Assembly: GCF_958295425.1 (NCBI RefSeq)
Contig: NC_081137.1
Span: 13,059,254 to 13,123,253, forward strand
Source: Solea solea
Lineage: Eukaryota > Chordata > Actinopteri > Pleuronectiformes > Soleidae
DNA length: 64,000 bases
Direction: 5' to 3'
The notes under the pieces: model-generated
Database searches by the model: none
Told to the model about the DNA's origin: nothing
What the model saw: the letters and a program-made list of their open reading frames with translations, nothing else
Part shown: positions 38,481-49,835 of the stretch, piece by piece
Position numbering within the stretch: the stretch's first letter is position 1
How the letters are laid out: each line of letters starts with the position of its first letter
Translations under genes and position numbers: made by a program

Positions 38481-40595
38481 TCAAAGCAGAGCGCAGAAGA
38501 ACTTCTTCTCCCTGAAGGGGTTCTCTGAGGTGGGCACAGGGGTGATCAGGGGATCGTCACAGGAGTGTGCGTCGCAGTACGCCATCAGGTCAGCTGCTGC
38601 CTTTGATACCTGCAGGGTAGGATGAGCATATTTGACTTTTTTTAAGCATTAGTTCATTGCACTTAAAACCAAACATTGTGTTAAAGCATTTGTTTTGTTT
38701 TTTTTCCAAATGATTTTATTCCACCAAAAGACGGAGCTCTGAGGAAAGAAAGTTCTCGATGTCTACTTTTAACTTTCTTTTTTATGTATTTTTATGTAAG
38801 GTGTTGATGTATCAATACTATTATTGTTTACTAAACAGATTCAGAGTGGGAGTCTGACTTAGCCAGATGTACAGTAACTGATATTGAACTAAACTGGAAC
38901 TGAAATCAGCACCAAATATGAATATTTTTTAGATCATGCCATCGTAAAACATTTCTTTTCTCATATGCTTGTGATTTTAAGCATTATTTTGGTTTTATGT
39001 AAAGCCCATTGAGGTGCCCTTGGGTATGGAATGTGCTATACACATAAATATACCTTGCGTTTTTCCACCAAACCATAACCGGCCGTTAAAAAAACGTAAT
39101 ATTCCAACTGTATCATGAATATTCTGCTCTTATATTGAAGAAGTAAACAGCCTATCTTGTTACCATGTTTGTGCCTAGCAAACCATTTATATGAAATTTA
39201 GGGGTTTTAGATAATATTAGATTTTCCCTTTTACTTTTTCCGATATCAATCCAGTGATTTTGACCATTCCTTCAAAATAAAAGTCTGGCTGTTTCACTAG
39301 TTTAAATGCCATTAATGTGAAGATGCGAAACTGAAAGGGCTCTGCATATGTCTCACCATATGACTCTTGTAAAACATGTATGTATATATGTATATATATA
39401 TATTTTACAAGAGTCAAGATGTCTACTTTTGGTTAAAAACAAAACATTCCAAGGCAGCCAATCAGATGCATTCACAGACCGTGGTAAATTGTATCACTTC
39501 TGCAGGACCTGCAGCATGTTAAGGTGAAAGGAGCAGCTTCAAGATGCATTCAAGAGATCTGTTAAATTTCATCACTTCTGCAAACACACATGAAGTCCAC
39601 TGGCTAAATGCTTGCTGTGATCATCGATGCGCCACATTTTTATATTTTGAAATGATTTTTAGCTTCATATTTAATGGGTAAATATGTCCAATATATGTTA
39701 TACACTGGGATTTAATAAACTGATCAGCTTAAAATACAGTTCAGAAACAAGCTATTTCTTGCTCAGCTACTCGTATCCATGTCATAAAGCAGGGGTCGGC
39801 AAATACATTTATTTTTCTTAGCAATACTGGGCCAAAACATCTTCATCAGGCAAAAAATATTGTACAAAAATTACAACTTTAAAAGATGTCTGGGTTTAAA
39901 GAAGTCCCTTGAATTTGCCACAGACTCTTACTAGTATTTGGAAAAAAGAGAAGGTCTTTCACTCAGTAAAAAAGAAGAAACGCAAACAATGATTATAATA
40001 ATAAAAAAAAACAAATACATTTTTGAATTCATCTACCAGGCCGGATATTAATGCCAGTTTTGGCTCACAGGCTGCAAGTTGCTGACCACTGTCATAAAGG
40101 AAAACTTGACTACAGGATCTGTCCTTTGCTTGACTTTCGTGCTGTTGTATTGCTCTTTTTAAGGAGCCTCTACAAGGTTGTGATTGAAGTCATTTGGAAC
40201 ATAATTGAAACCAATACCATTTGGAAACCTTCCAGAGTGAAGCATTGACTTAAAGAGCATCTGAGAAGGTCACTGGTGCCCTTCTATATCTGCACACCAG
40301 TCTGGGTGAGGTTTGTATTCTTCTCCTTTCAGTGTACTGTCTGTAAAGGTTCTCAGTCATTCAGGCCATTGTATCTCCTAGAGCGTAAATTACAGGTAAA
40401 GTTCCGTTTTCTTTCAGTAAACTGTATATTATATCTGGACACTAGTGTTGCTGTATCATGACTGACATGTGAATGTGAGGTTTGAGGTTGTCTTACCTTT
40501 ATCCTGCAGAAACTCGCCTCTATCTTCAGTTGCTCCACCAATTTCCTGGCTTGGCCGACGCTCATTGTGCTGTTCACTGGGGTGTCTCCTTTCAT
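38481..40595 (-). CDS. gng3: G-protein gamma subunit 3
   Basis: This G-gamma subunit pairs with G-beta and carries signals from receptors at the plasma membrane, mainly in neurons. The two coding exons are 40595-40497 (33 codons) and 38609-38481 (42 codons plus TGA), giving 75 aa, the same as human GNG3. Exon 1 starts [18 protein letters not shown] and ends at a donor (AAAG|GTAAGA). Exon 2 opens after CTGCAG with [15 protein letters not shown]. The C-terminus is [14 protein letters not shown]: Cys72 of the CaaX box CALL predicts geranylgeranylation, and CALL with the MKGxTPVNST start separates it from GNG2 (CAIL) and GNG4 (CTIL). The intron holds a hAT element and a TA-loop inverted repeat. 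In human GNG3 is head to head with BSCL2; no seipin exon was recognised upstream here. Confidence 0.97.
38796..38874. repeat. Short repeat shared with 43736-43793
   Basis: A 22-base identical block (38796-38817 and 43736-43757, core GGTGTTGATGTATCAATA) is followed in both copies by a TTATT-rich segment and then by GATGTACAGTA. TACTTTTAAC precedes both. This marks an otherwise uncharacterised dispersed element. Confidence 0.6.
39361..39416. repeat. 14-bp inverted repeat flanking a TA/TATG core
   Basis: TGACTCTTGTAAAA (39361-39374) and TTTTACAAGAGTCA (39403-39416) are perfect inverted arms around 28 bases of TA/TATG microsatellite. The whole would fold as a long hairpin within the gng3 intron. 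Confidence 0.9.
39782..40099. mobile_element. hAT-type (Charlie-like) element with 8-bp target-site duplication
   Basis: The element (39790-40091) has ends CAGGGGTCGGCAA and TTGCTGACCACTG (11 of 13 bases complementary), the CAGnGGTnnnCAA pattern of hAT/Charlie elements. TCATAAAG abuts both sides exactly (39782-39789 and 40092-40099). It is 302 bp, without coding capacity, and inside the gng3 intron. Confidence 0.92.
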
Positions 40596-42660
40596 CCTGG
40601 CCACAAACACAGCCACGTTTATGGATTTGAACCAGAGGGAAAATCAAGTAATTCTTATTTTTTTTTTCAATTTTAGCTGAATAAGATTCCTTCTCACCTT
40701 GTCCCCTGGGATAATTGATCTTGATATGTCACACAGTTCAAATCTATACCTAATGTCTAAAGGTTGCAATACTGATTTCAAAATGACCTTTTTATGTAAC
40801 TATTTCAGGTGATGAAATGAACTATATGTGAAAGAGTCTTAAGACAAACCTATTTATGTAGTGTTATTACGTATATAAGAAACCAGTTGAACCCCGATAA
40901 CAAAGTATTAATGTCAGTCGATATTGTGTCATAGAATTGGCCCAGCTGCTACATTATGTCATCATATCTGGTCACAAAAACAAATTAACTTGTCAAAGAC
41001 ACGTGAACTGGGCCAAACGGTCAGGTTTAGTCACCATGGCCCAGCAGCTTCTCCCACTGCAAGCCAGAATAACCAAACAGAAATCCACTGTGGCGTGACA
41101 TAAACACTGCAAACACACAGACCTGTATGAAATCTGCATATGACTGACAACAAATCTGCCACAGAAGGAAAAAAGAATTCTGTGAAATCAATTGTGGAAA
41201 TGAGACAAACAATCATATCAACATTTAAATCCCCCCTTTCCCCCATTGCCTTTTTCTCCCTCCATCCTTCCCCTTTTTCTCCTTACCCGTTTTATTCCTC
41301 TTCAGGTGCAATCTTCCCCCCTCTTCTCTCTCTCTTTTTCTGCCTCTCTGTGTCCCTCTGTGAGCTTGTGTTTGGTGGTAGTGTAGCCGGACCCCACCCC
41401 TCACAGACAACAGCCTGGATGCTCCCCTGCTCTGTACAGTCCAGTGCACTGCAATTCTGCCACAAGGAGCAATAGATGTTGGTGGATGGAAGGGCTCACC
41501 CCCTCGGTAGTAAGTGGTATCTGCCAGACCGAGGGGGGGCAATTGATGATGATGGTCTTAGGAGGGTGGATCATACCACTTCTGCTCTTATATGAAATTA
41601 GAACCAACCAATCTCTCTGGTTGCAAACCCCAACATATAGCAAGATGGTCTGTGTGTTTTTTGTGTGCTAAAAACAATATACAGCATGGGATATGAACTC
41701 TATAATCCTGAAGTAGTGTTTGTCTATGTGCCTTTTGTGATGCCCATCCTCCTCCTCTGTTGCTATGGGGACTGTCTGCTGCAGTCTGGTTTAGTGGTTT
41801 ACATCACAATTTAAAATTGGGAAATATCGACCAGATGTTACACATAAGTATGAATTTACTACACATGAAAAGGGACCTCAGCTTTCCTCTATGTTGATGG
41901 AAATGCTGAAATGTCACTGTATGATGTATTTTTTAATTATTATTATTTTCAGTAGACAGGCTTAATGATGCTCCCAAACCAAAGACTATGTGGAGGAAAC
42001 ATCATCCACAGATACAAATTAGCTTAGCACAATAGCTACAAACACATATCTATCTTACGCTACGTAAAAAAAAAAAAACAGTTCCTCTTGATTTGTACAT
42101 TGCAGCTTATCGTATTCATACGTCACAGTTGTGACAAACAAGAAGAGAAAGACTGGTCACCAGCAACAAGCTCCTAGGGGTGCCGAAAACTGTCCGACGC
42201 CATTTTTGCTAAGCTACTTAGCTAGCTAGTGATTCTTTGACTTCAGTAGCGCTATACGGTCGCTCCCTTCCCATTTTTTGTCTGCGACAACCAATCTATA
42301 CATGTACTATCTCTGGTAACGAGGACGGTGTTTCGCAGTCCCGCTAAATGTTCCCTTGCGCTTGCCGTACGACGTTTCACCGGCGCACAGAAAAAAGGAG
42401 AAATTACCAAAACCAAAATATGATATGGCAGTAATACTGAGAATACAGCACTATTTGATGGAATGTATGCATGTTTTTGAAAATTATTTTTTAATAATTT
42501 AAGCTGAATAAACATGGACAAAAATACAAATAAATCACACAATACAATTAATTATTGAATGTAAATTTTGGTGGCAAGTTTGTTATTTGAAGCAAATAAC
42601 AAGAATAGTTTATACATGTCATTTTTACTTCGTTATGGATGTTTGTTTATTATAACTTAT

Positions 42661-42730
42661 ATGTATATATACAGTATATATATATATATATATATATACG
42701 TATATATATGTATATATGTATATACTGTAT
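42661..42730. repeat. (TA)n/(TATG)n microsatellite
   Basis: About 70 bases of TA units with interspersed TATG and an ACAG interruption. Confidence 0.93.
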
Positions 42731-43533
42731 GTGTCGTTATGTTAAGAAATAACTGTTTTTTGATGTACTGCAAATGAGTCCTATGGCTACAGTTGAAGGA
42801 CTCCATCTGCTGGATGATGACACAGGCACATCAAGATGTAGGAAGACACTTGTAACAACTGTCAGCTTCATTTGAGGTAAATATTACATACACCAAACCT
42901 ATTTTAACATAAGCATGTAAAATGTATTACATGTAACTAATGAATGGTTAAAAACCTAAGAAGCTCAAAATATATCTTGCAAAAGACTTGTAATTAATTC
43001 AATATTACATTTAAATTTTGAGGAAGACAGGAGGACAGAGAAGAACAGGAAATAAATGAAGGACAGGCAATGAGAAGAAAGAAATGATGCACTGGGTAGT
43101 GTAGGAGTTTCACCAGCAGATGGCAGTAATGCAACATCATGGATGCAAGCTGCTGTTAAACGCCAAAGAAGAATAAGACATTGAAAATGTACATAGCAAT
43201 GTAACAAACTGAGCAAACTTGAACATTTCCTGGTAATGTATGTCACATGCCTCCAGTTAAGGACACGTGATTGATGATTCAAGAAATATCTTTACAGCTT
43301 TATCATGCCATGCAGACTTTTCCATCTGTACACTGACGTTTGTAAACCATTCACTCTCCTGCACCAAGGTTCAAAGAACAGATAAAAATCAGTGATTTCA
43401 CATCATCCTATGCTTATACTGTGCAAGTTTTAATTTAAAAAAATGGAGGACTTGTCTTGTGTGTTTTCACATACAGGCTGTAATTTAATAATGTGCATGT
43501 CTTCTTATATCTTCTTATTTTGTTTTGTACCAG

Positions 43534-43583
43534 TGCTGCGGACTAACACCAGACAGCCCCTTCTGCTGGAGGCAGCAGACCAG
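43534..43583 (+). other. Exon-like segment, unrecognised
   Basis: A strong acceptor (T-rich tract then GTACCAG, ending 43533) and a donor (GACCAG|GTGTGT) enclose 50 bases open in two frames, one of them reading LRTNTRQPLLLEAADQ. It could belong to an unidentified plus-strand transcript with the segments ending at 44207 and 44980, but no family is recognised. Confidence 0.25.
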
Positions 43584-44440
43584 GTGTGTATTTGTGTGTA
43601 TATGTACATGACATGTATATACATAAAACTTGATATTACTGTACATGTATATGGGGTTATATTGATCCTATGTGTGTTGATTATGGATGTATATATTTTG
43701 CATTCGATGTACTTTTAACGCATGCTTTTATTATCGTAAGGTGTTGATGTATCAATATTATTATTATTCAGGCAGACGGGGCCGATGTACAGTATGTGCA
43801 GTGTGGTCAGTACAGGGGACAGACCTTCCAGCAACAAGGATGCATCATGCGTTATGCAGGCAAGGAGGCCGACAGGAGACGATATTATCACATCTGGCAC
43901 ATATAAATCCATGAAATACTATAATATCTGAAAATGTCTGGATCTGATTCAGTTTAAAACAGCACAAATGATATTCAATATTCAGTATAAAATGAACTAG
44001 AACATCATAAAATAATTGGTGCAATAAAATAGAAATTAAATTCTGTACAAAGAGACTAAATGGTAGAATTAAAAAATGATTTGTGCTGGATCCAGAGCAT
44101 CTCCAACTTATGCTGGTGCTCAGGCCTCATCCTATGCTCTGGTCTTCGTCCCAGTCCGTCCCTTACATCCACCTCTGGCAAGCGAAAGGCTGGGGTCCTG
44201 ACCAGTAAGTGTCCTTTGAGTCATCATGGTTACTGGGCTTTTACACTGTGTTGTTGTTGTTGTTGTCTTCTGTGTGTAATGACTCAGCTGATTTAACTGC
44301 CCCAGGTTCCTCTAAGGATAAGGATGATTTATATATGGTGGATACTGCTGCTGCTGCTGCTGCTGTGCACATAGAAATGGCTTCTCCCACACCTATACAC
44401 AAATATTTGTTTTTGTTGCAACTAGCAGTAACCTTTCTAT

Positions 44441-44717
44441 TAGCCCAGTGGAATGGGAACTCGGCTTGTAACCGAAGGGTTGAGTCTGCTTCGAGTCCCC
44501 ACCAGGTCAAGGGCTGGGGCACCCCCGAGCAAGGTACCCAATCCCCATTGCTCATTATTAACTGGACATGTAATGGAGGCCACATCCAGCGCCAGTCCCA
44601 AGCCCAGATAAATGGGAGGGTTGCATCAGGAAGGGCATCTGGTGTAAAAATCTCTGCCAAATCAAATATGCGGATCACAAATATGTGGTGACCCCTAGAG
44701 AGGGAGAAGCCAAAAGA
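44441..44717 (+). mobile_element. tRNA-derived SINE
   Basis: The 5' part is tRNA-like. An A box TAGCCCAGTGG (44441-44451) fits the pol III consensus, and a B box GCTTCGAGTCC (44488-44498) is one base off consensus. The tRNA-unrelated 3' part contains GGAAGGGCATCTGGTGTAAA, CAAATCAAATATGCGGATCA and GTGACCCCTAGAGAGGGAGA, a tail typical of fish SINEs that share a LINE 3' end. Its ends are approximate. Confidence 0.85.
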
Positions 44718-44905
44718 GCGGCCTTATGGTCTATGGAGGGGACAGAGCAGGGCAGAAAGGAGGAGAAAGAAGACGGAACCAATTAAAGATGAATAAATAA
44801 TTGTGTAATTAATTGTGTAATTCAACTCTGTATCAAACAAAACATTAAATAGACATGTTAAAGTTTCCCTCTTGTCTGATTGTGTTTTTTCCATTCATCC
44901 ACCAG

Positions 44906-44980
44906 ATGACTTTGAGGACGTCCCTTCTAGCGCAGTCATGCAGCTCTGGTCCGCAGGGAAAGGCCCCAGAAGAATGACAA
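44906..44980 (+). other. Exon-like segment, unrecognised
   Basis: A strong acceptor (TTTTTTCCATTCATCCACCAG) and a donor (GACAA|GTATGT) enclose 75 bases with one well-composed open frame, DFEDVPSSAVMQLWSAGKGP followed by RRMT. It joins in frame to an upstream stretch ending GKRKAGVLT at a donor (ACCA|GTAAGT) near 44207. The joined peptide does not match a protein I know. Confidence 0.3.
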
Positions 44981-47900
44981 GTATGTATTGTCTCTGAGTC
45001 GTGCCAATTTTAATATAAATGTGACTCCAAATCATGATTTAGTATCTTTTTTAGAACCGTTTTTATGAGTGCTTCCTGGCACAAACTCTGAAAAAGAAGT
45101 GACAGCAGCCACCGACTGTAACATGACTGCGAGGGCTGTGTCTGAAATAATCACCAGATGGTTCCCAAGAGCTTCTCTTTCATCTCAGCAGGTTATGCTT
45201 AGTTGTAATTAGTGTGGGTGGCTCCAGCAATTCATTTAATACACTGTAGGCAGCCATAATGGCAGTGGAGCAGCTGAAAGTGTAAAAGGTTTGGTGATGC
45301 AGAAGTAAAATGTGTGAAACTATTAATGTTGTTTTACAGATATCGTAAAAGTTCTATTTTTTTTTTTATTATGATGTCCTTCCAATTCAAAGCGGTAAAT
45401 GCCGCATACAGCAAGCAAATAACTTTTATGAGCTCAGTTCGATGTTAAATCACGTATTATATTACAAACGTTACAATGGATTAAGTCTGGACTGTCTTTT
45501 TTAACTTCATTAATGGTCTGTAAATGAGCTGAACTTAATTACTGCCACAGCATGATGGGAAACGGCTCAATCTTCTCAGCTCACTAAAAAAAGTCTGAGT
45601 TAAATGTTTGCTTTGGACAAATATACAGATTTTTGGTGCATTGGAGGTATTTCCCACACAAAATCATTGAAAAAATTCTACATTTATACAAACATACTTA
45701 TGGGGGAGTAAATTTAATCCCTGCCCATAAACCCTCCTAAATGTTGCACCCTTGACTTTTAAAAAGAATAAACTTTTTTTTATTTTCAGGCTGAAGAATC
45801 AAAGTGAATTCCTCATTTTCATAGTAAACTGTACAGCTGGTGCACTGCTGCCCCACACTGCTCATGCCAGTCAGATACTGAGTTTGTATTAAATCTCTCT
45901 GCGATCGAGCCGCCCTCTGGCTGCTCCACAGCACAGCAGTGAATTCCAAACAGGCTGTTATGTAACAATAAGCACAGCAGCTCTGGCGTGGTTGATCATC
46001 TGAATCATCAATCACAACTGGCCATTTGTATCAGCCGTAATGTAACTGCTCGATAGTTTCCGAAGAGCCACAGAGTGCTGGTGATCGGCTGCTAAGCTGA
46101 GGTTAAGTCCATCGCGATCATTGCTTTCACAAAAATGCTCCCACACATGATGATGATGATTATTATTATTTCTCAGTTTGTTTGTTTGTTTTTAATGAAA
46201 AGAGCCAGTTCCAGTGTATTTACTAGAAATGAACATGTACAACAACTTCAACACAATTCAGCCATCAGGTTTTGTACTGCATACATTATCATGTTCAGCT
46301 ATAAACAGAGGAGAAGACGAGAATCACTTACACAGGAACAAAACTGATCGTGGAGTTGTCACCCACACAGGCAGCGGGCTGTCCACAGAGCACTTCAGCT
46401 TTGAAGACTTTGATTTTTTTTTAGAGATCTTTATGCAGCTAGTGTGAATGTGTTGTGCCTGGACAGGAGTTTTGACGTCGTGCCATCAACTTATGGTCAC
46501 ATGTAAACCAATGATCAGTTCTTTACACACACACACACACACACACTGTAAACCACAAACATTCAGACCTCATTCCTCCATAATTGTGTGTTGAAACGGA
46601 CCATATTTGCTACAGATTATGTGAAGAGTACAGTAGAACTCCACTTTTTGACTTTTTGCATATTGTTGTTGTGCTACAAGATGATTTATAAATGCAGTAT
46701 TTGGACTTACACGTCTGAGCTCTATTTCAAATTCTAAAAGGAACATAATGAGCCCCAGAATAATGGTTAGCAAATTCAGTCGTACCAACTGTAGGTGCAG
46801 TTGACTTCAGGCAAAGTGAAAGGCAAATGGCCCGTAATTCATCATTCTATATCTTTGTATGAGGGACACAGTAACAGCTAGTATTATTGTACATTTAGCC
46901 ATTTCCTTGATCACATTAAAGAATTCCTGGCGAATTGTTGCTTCAAGAACGTGAAATTAAAAACAACCGTGGTCCATGACCGTCAGGCTCCGCTGAATTC
47001 ATGTATAGAACCCATGAGAAACACAAATTGTGTGTATGTCTAAAACAAGAAATTTGGACTCATTGATATGATCAATCCTGTGTGTGCTACAAGTGTCTGA
47101 ACCACAGAATATGACAACATATCACAATATCCTTCAAATATCTTTCAACAAAACAACCCAAAAAACAATGGAATCTCATGGGGTTATTACAGGACTCACA
47201 GGGATTTGACCATCAATGTCAATTTTGTCACCTAGAAATTGCAAAAATAATACACATACAATACTTGCATTTGAACTTACTCTGATGTAAAATAAAACAC
47301 TAAATGTTACTGCAGTGTACACATTTGGACTCACATAGTAACAGTGATACAAATATGCATCTTGTTAAAAATATCAATTGCGATATTTATGGTTTTGATT
47401 CACAGTGACCGTATTTTTGGATAGACTGATTCTAAACTGACATTTTTCCAATATACTGTCACTAAAGGGCAGACATTAAAAAAAAAAAACTACCACCAAG
47501 CTTAGACAGAAGTTTGTCAAAAATCAGCATGACAGTTCAAACACAGTGACTAATGACATGGGAGTTTTTCACTGAAAAAATATTTCACCGCTACATTTTA
47601 CTCTCACAGCGCTTTCTACCGTGCTCGTATAAGGAAGACCAACAGGCACTGTTACAGATCCCACAGTATGTACAGTCACTGAGATTAATACTGACGTGGC
47701 ACCACGAAGCTTGGGCGGAACTGGAGCGTCCTAACCTTTAGCGACAGTCGCCACTTTTGCATCTGCAAAAATGTGATGCAAAGAAAATCAAAGTCCTTGT
47801 GATATAGCAGCATCGTATTAGTCACAGTGCACCTCGAGGAGTCATGAAGATTATAGTCAGCAACATGAAGGTAAAAACATTGTCTAAATACAAGGAAACA

Positions 47901-49487
47901 GTGACTACAATATGAAAATATCACTACTGAGCGAGGGTTACAGGTTAGATAACGAGAGCTTTCGAAATTTCTGGAGGAATCAGGACAGCGGGGGGTGAAA
48001 CGGCACAGTTTTACGACAGTCAAACCTGAAGAGTTCTTACCCCCTTTAGAAAAAGGAAGGTGATCTGCTTTTTTTTCTATCATCATCATCGTCTTCACTC
48101 CTATGCATCAACAACCTTGAATGCAGTATTTGGTACAGGAAATTACACATGTTTAAAAAAAAAAAAAAAGGAGCAATAAAATACAAACAGGAATATTTAA
48201 TTTTCATCAAATAAAGCCTGACTTATACTTCGTCGCGCAGCACGTGAAACCTGTGTGAAATGACAGAGATGGATGGAAAATGGTGTCGCTCCACACTTTT
48301 CCTTGCATATTGCGCACCTGCAGAATTTTCTTGACTGTTTGAGGATGTCTTAGTTTAAAGTTGCAGTAGTGTTGATGTTGTTATTCTGAATTATTTGAAG
48401 TAATATCATCAGGCCGGACTGAGAGAGCGTTTGTGTGTATACATTTTATTTTTTATTTTATTATTCACTTTTTGAGGGCGCATCTTTGTGTTTACAGTTG
48501 TCTCGCTTTACTACCGCAATGTTGCTGTTGCCTCCATCTGTCTTGACATGAACCAATCACTTCCTGTGTGCGGGACATGTGATCTAACACCATTAACTGA
48601 GAAACACAGAGAGTGTTGTGTTAACTCGACATTAGGTGGCTTTTTAAACAGATTTCTTAAACCTAAGCATTTTCTGGAAACGAAATAAAACTTTACTCAA
48701 AACCCTTCTCCGGAGCATAAATGAATAAAATCATCGCAAATTCATAAACAGGTTAATATACAATTTTTGTGGAGCGGAAATAATCAAAAGTATCGAGTGA
48801 CGGACTATAAATCAGGCTTAAGTAATACACAGATTTTCACCATGCTTATAAAAAAAAAAAAGTATCATACACACAGTAACAATGTTCCTCTGGTCAAGTG
48901 CAAAAACACAAAGAAAGGATTTGAGCACACACTGACGCTCACAGAGACTCTGGCCCTTCGATTTCCTTCCATGTGTTTCTCCAGTACAAACATCTGAGGT
49001 CAACGCTGGAAGTCCATAGAGTGTGGAATTAAAGACATTGCTTCGACAGCCATTTTGCATATAGAGTCTGTATATAAAAAAAAAATTTCTGTAGCAACAG
49101 GCGCCCTCTTCACAGGGCAACACTATACACCCACGTCGAGCCGAGCTGGAGAGACTGGAGGCGTGAACAGCATGTTTGGTTGATGTCTCTCCAGCTGAAG
49201 TGCAGGAGAGAGGTAAAAACAGGAATATGGTTTTTGTTGACCCACGTTTGCTGCACAGAGCACAGCTGATGATCCGTTATATAACCGTGGAGCTGGAAGG
49301 TTCTGCTCAAACTTCCCGTTATATAAAATAATTGTAAAAAGAAAAAAAAAAAGAAAGAAAACAAAGCAAACACAGATATATATGAAAACCAGAGAAGCAA
49401 ACCACACAAGGCTGAATTGAAGGCATTTTGGTTTCAGGAAGTTGTTGTATTTTGTAAAATGATTAATTGAGTGTCAGATTGTGGGAT

Positions 49488-49835
49488 TGCGGTTGTCTCT
49501 TCTGAGCTCCTAATCAGATGAGCACAGACAGATGCACTCGTTTCATATACAGCAGATAATCAGAGGCAATCTCTCCATCTCTGAAAAAAATGTGTGTTTT
49601 TTTAGTTTAATGTCAGATTTGACATATTTTAAGGGTTTCTTTGCAGCATAGGCAGTTTTTTTTAACACACGCGCTGGAGTAGCAATCTGTCCATGAAAAG
49701 GAACCTATATGCAACGCATGTGCAATGGAACAACCAATAGTTAGTGTTACACTCGCTCTGAACTGTCCTGTGATTCGTCAAAAAGCCTCATGTGATGCTG
49801 CAGATTAAGTTGTGAGGCTGTAAACACTTACGATT
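49488..49835. repeat. Dispersed repeat (family 5, copy 1)
   Basis: It shares an ordered series of phrases with 60880-61205: CAGATGAGCACAGACAGA-type, GCAATCTCTCCATC, GAGTAGCA, a GTGATT-GTCAAA-GCC segment, ATGTGATG and a GATTAAGTTGTG-type end. A partial copy of the same series lies near 27060-27230. Confidence 0.6.

Noticed and set aside
41225..41671. Overlapping frames on both strands near a pyrimidine-rich stretch
   Set aside because: The stretch is low-complexity CT/CCC sequence; the frames conflict and none has family motifs.
43772..43914. Exon-like segment after a CAG acceptor, open in two frames (QADGADVQYVQ... or QTGPMYSMCSVV...)
   Set aside because: Its start shares a repeat with 38796-38874, two frames look equally plausible, and the acceptor has a weak pyrimidine tract.
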